64,000 nucleotides of DNA from contig NZ_JADHDY010000011.1 of assembly GCF_016820535.1 (NCBI RefSeq), forward strand, positions 36,458-100,457, written 5' to 3'. A model generated the notes under the pieces. The model saw only the letters and a program-made list of their open reading frames with translations. It searched no databases and was not told the DNA's origin. The position numbers and the translations under genes were made by a program. This document shows positions 61,876 through 64,000 of the stretch, piece after piece; position 1 is the first letter of the stretch, and every line of letters starts with the position of its first letter. This DNA comes from Sporosarcina beigongshangi. GTDB lineage: Bacteria; Actinomycetota; Actinomycetes; Actinomycetales; Micrococcaceae.

Positions 61876-62979
61876 ATGAGCGGTGACTCCACGATGCGTC
61901 CGGTGGCGAAGGCCTCGGCTGTTACAGACTTGAGCGTGATTGACCGCTGGCTGCTCAACATGGGCGCAGTGCTGGGGGCGATGTGTCTGGTCCTGGCCGG
62001 AGCGTCGCTTTTGTTAGGCGTGAAGCCTTTGATCTTTGCCTCCGGTTCAATGGCGCCGGCCATGCCGACCGGATCCTTGGCGCTGGCGGTGCCGACGGCA
62101 TCATCCGAGGTAGTGGCCGGCGATGTCGTGTCCGTGGTGTCGTCCAGCGGAACGCGGGTGACGCACCGGGTGGTATCCGCCGAACCGGGTGTTGGGCTGG
62201 TGCTGAAGGGCGACGCCAACTCGATTGCTGACCTTCAACCCTTTGCCGGGTTGTCCGTGGACCGGGTGTTTGCCAGCTTCCCCTATGTAGGATTTGTCGT
62301 CAGTTGGTTGGCCTCGCCGTGGCTATTGCTGCTCGGTGGCGGCTTGTGTGCCTACCTCCTGTATGTGGCGTTTGGGCGCGGGCGGCGACGCGGCAGCCGT
62401 GGGGCTGAAGCTGCACCTGGTGGCGAGTGCCTCCGCCGGAACCGGTCGAGTTGGCTGAGTGGTGGCGCCGCCCTCATGGTCATTGCCGTTGCCATTTCGA
62501 TCGGGTCGGCCGTGAAGGTTGGCTCCACCGAGGCTGCCATGGTTGTCAACGCCGAAGCGAAGTCATCCGTGACCTTAGGCATGATGCAGCCGCCGACGAA
62601 CCTGAGTTGTGCTGAGAATGGCATTGGGAACCAGAACATCGACATTTCTTGGACGGCGCCATCCGGAAACTATCCGATGCCCGTCTCATACCGGGTGACA
62701 GTTGGGGTCAACGGCAAGTACACCACGGCTGATGTTGCAGGGACGCAACAGACCATGGGGCTCAACAAGGAATCGGGAGGCTTACTCGGTGGGGTCGTCA
62801 AATTGTTGGACAGCCTTATTGGCGGACTGCTGCAGTTATTGCTGGGAGGACCCCAAGATGTGAGTGTCAGTGTTGCTTCGATCTACCCTGGCGGGTGGGA
62901 ATCGCCGCTACTTGCCAACAACGCGATCGCCGCGATTTCCAAGCCGCTGCTGAATCCGATGGTAGTCAAGTGCAAATAG
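61876..62979 (+). CDS. SipW-type signal peptidase fused to a secreted-substrate-like FN3 domain
   Basis: 367 residues. The N-terminal S26B peptidase has a membrane segment (about 30-50), catalytic Ser58 in FASGSMAPAMPTG, His97 in TRVTHRVV and KGDANSIAD at 111-118; a second membrane segment spans about 137-165. A basic loop (RGRRRGSRG) leads to a third hydrophobic segment (193-214) and VGSTEAAMVVNAEAKSSV, which looks like a SipW-type leader. A beta-rich FN3-like domain follows (about 238-330) with NIDISWTAPSG and VSYRVTVG. I know of no such arrangement as standard for signal peptidases. The frame is continuous, with no sign of a frameshift. Confidence 0.83.
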   Translation: MSGDSTMRPVAKASAVTDLSVIDRWLLNMGAVLGAMCLVLAGASLLLGVKPLIFASGSMAPAMPTGSLALAVPTASSEVVAGDVVSVVSSSGTRVTHRVVSAEPGVGLVLKGDANSIADLQPFAGLSVDRVFASFPYVGFVVSWLASPWLLLLGGGLCAYLLYVAFGRGRRRGSRGAEAAPGGECLRRNRSSWLSGGAALMVIAVAISIGSAVKVGSTEAAMVVNAEAKSSVTLGMMQPPTNLSCAENGIGNQNIDISWTAPSGNYPMPVSYRVTVGVNGKYTTADVAGTQQTMGLNKESGGLLGGVVKLLDSLIGGLLQLLLGGPQDVSVSVASIYPGGWESPLLANNAIAAISKPLLNPMVVKCK

Positions 62980-63116
62980 CCGGGTGGTCCATGTCTGTGT
63001 GCACGGCTTAAGCCAAAAATGGGAAGGCCTCTGTCAGTCCGGGAGTCTTCTGCGAAATTGTGACGACCCCTTTGTAAACCTGCGTTTCGAGCGTCGCAGC
63101 TTGCGATGACGGGAAA
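62980..63116. other. Convergent gap after the signal-peptidase operon
   Basis: 137 bases between convergent stops. A weak stem (CGTCGCA ... TGCGATG) surrounds 63095-63111; it lacks a T-tract on either strand. Confidence 0.35.
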
Positions 63117-63641
63117 TTACGGGTTCAGCGTCACGGTTTCCGCGATGCTTGGAGGCTCCCAAGTGGCTGCATCTGACGGCATTAGCGCCATAGTCGAAAT
63201 TGCATTGATTGGCCTGCCGTCTACACCCACAAAGGTAAAAGACAGGTTCATGTTTTGGGCAGCCTGTGCCGTGAAAAACAAAACGGTCTGTGGTCCGGTT
63301 GCAGGTGCTGTCCATAGCTGAGTGGAGGTGAAGTTGGTGAAGGTGACCGGTGCCGAAAACTCAACTGTAATCGTCATTGTTGCGGTCGTCGGAACTGATA
63401 CCCAAGGATCAGGGGCCCAGTTGGCTTGGCTGCTATAGGTTGCCGCCTGGCCGCTTATGGCTGGGTCTATGAGTGAGCCGGTGGGGTTGTCCGCAGAGGT
63501 TGCCCACACGTATTGAGCCCCTTCAGGTACTTCGCTGGCTGAAGCTGCGGGGGCGGCGATGGCTGCAGCAATGACAGGCGTGCTCCAAGCGGCACTCTTA
63601 AGGATGGTCCGGCGCCTCGCCGAGAGATGTTCAGCCGTCAT
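63117..63641 (-). CDS. Small Tat-type secreted protein, second of a pair
   Basis: 174 residues from the ATG at 63641, preceded by GAAGGAGAT; the longer frame to 63902 lacks a credible start. The leader has a twin-arginine motif RRRTILKSAAWS followed by TPVIAAAIAAPAASAS. This is almost the same as in the protein at 41551-42063, although the mature domains (here beta-rich, VTFTNFTSTQLWTAPATG) are unrelated. Function unknown; probably a surface or secreted beta-sandwich. Confidence 0.8.
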   Translation of the reverse strand: MTAEHLSARRRTILKSAAWSTPVIAAAIAAPAASASEVPEGAQYVWATSADNPTGSLIDPAISGQAATYSSQANWAPDPWVSVPTTATMTITVEFSAPVTFTNFTSTQLWTAPATGPQTVLFFTAQAAQNMNLSFTFVGVDGRPINAISTMALMPSDAATWEPPSIAETVTLNP

Positions 63642-63828
63642 GGTTGGGTCGATCTCCTTCGGGTGGGGGAACGTATGTGATGAATGATTAGCGGCTTGGC
63701 TAACTAGGATATTACTGAACGGATGGCGCACATGGTCAATTGTGGCGAGTCGGACCAAATTGAGGGCAGTTGCGGGGTGAACATGAATCGGGTTCCCGCA
63801 CCGTGCCACCCCAATGTTTTGTCCTCTA

Positions 63829-63893
63829 GCACGGCGACGGCACGGTGCCGGCCTCCGAAACTTCTGGAGCCCGGCACCGTGCCGTCGCCGTGC
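63829..63893. repeat. Long perfect inverted repeat
   Basis: Two perfect 23-bp arms (63829-63851 and 63871-63893) with a 19-base loop that can form a further 4-bp stem. A copy of the central GCACCGTGCC stands at 63798-63807. It lies between the stop of the leftmost-reading partial gene (63916) and the promoter of the gene at 63641. It is probably a terminator or mRNA-stability hairpin; no T-tract follows on either strand. Confidence 0.6.
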
Positions 63894-63915
63894 CTGGGGC
63901 ACTTGACTCTATTTG

Positions 63916-64000
63916 TCAGTGCTTCTTTGCCATGCCGCGGCTGCGCAGGTAGAGGCCGGCGCCCAGGGCCAAAAGCAGGAACGCCAAGGCCGCAGCCTGT
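63916..64000 (-). CDS. C-terminal end of a membrane- or wall-anchored protein (truncated by window)
   Basis: Minus-strand frame entering from the right edge: a hydrophobic stretch AAALAFLLLALGAGLYL followed by RSRGMAKKH and a TGA stop at 63916-63918. A terminal hydrophobic helix with a short basic tail is typical of sortase substrates or single-pass proteins. The anchor motif, if any, lies outside the window. Confidence 0.5.
   Translation of the reverse strand, partial: QAAALAFLLLALGAGLYLRSRGMAKKH

Noticed and set aside
1..64000. tRNA, rRNA, insertion sequences and CRISPR
   Set aside because: No cloverleaf with CCA-proximal T-loop pattern, transposase motif or spaced short repeats was noticed on either strand; by-eye search only.

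Overview
The window is high-GC actinobacterial chromosome, most probably Arthrobacter-like (Micrococcaceae). This rests on the glmU-prs-rplY(ctc)-pth order at the left edge, on SipW-type secretion proteins of an actinobacterial kind, and on codon use rich in G/C third positions. The genus is an inference; no rRNA or tRNA gene is present to anchor it. I found no insertion sequence, prophage, CRISPR array or tRNA.

Layout. (1) 1-3393: housekeeping genes glmU (5' end outside the window), prs, rplY and pth. (2) 3500-8943: two tandem, translationally coupled large LuxR-type ATPase regulators (LAL type), the second with a degenerate P-loop. (3) 9655-26727: a tightly packed plus-strand polysaccharide operon. 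It holds a polyprenyl-phosphate sugar-1-phosphate transferase, an amino-sugar pathway (Gfo/Idh oxidoreductase, SDR epimerase, two DegT aminotransferases, NeuD/PglD-type acetyltransferase), a Wzx flippase, several glycosyltransferases, an odd lipoprotein, a Wzy-like polymerase and two Wzz-like proteins on either side of it. (4) 26799-34313, minus strand: a very large secreted protein (DMF-ase-like domain, Ig-like and DUF4082 repeats) followed by a protein fusing three glycosyltransferase domains. (5) 34587-38362, minus strand: lhgO-efeO-efeB, an iron-uptake pair without the EfeU permease. (6) 38516-42063, plus strand: sufS-sufU, an AraC regulator flanked by two matching operators, and a Tat-type secreted protein. 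(7) 42281-56861: a visibly more A/T-rich stretch with a MauE-thioredoxin fusion and a second complete Wzx/Wzy polysaccharide cluster on the minus strand (second priming transferase, UDP-glucose dehydrogenase, PqqD-like protein, nucleotidyltransferase, flippase, pyruvyl transferase, four glycosyltransferases, polymerase), plus a VanZ protein. (8) 57189-58490: nhaA, minus strand. (9) 58940-62979, plus strand: a six-gene operon with two SipW/S26B-type signal peptidases interleaved with their probable substrates. (10) 63117-64000, minus strand: a second Tat-type secreted protein and the C-terminal end of a membrane- or wall-anchored protein.

How it fits together. Most of the window appears devoted to the cell surface: two independent exopolysaccharide systems, large secreted and anchored proteins, and a dedicated signal-peptidase/substrate operon. 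Bacillus subtilis builds biofilm matrix from an eps operon and tapA-sipW-tasA; this window puts analogous parts side by side in an actinobacterium. The most unusual items are a SipW-like signal peptidase carrying what looks like its own secreted substrate domain (61876-62979), a pair of 30-bp AraC operators with 22-bp half-site pitch flanking the araC gene, a triple glycosyltransferase fusion, and two otherwise unrelated proteins sharing a nearly identical Tat-like leader.
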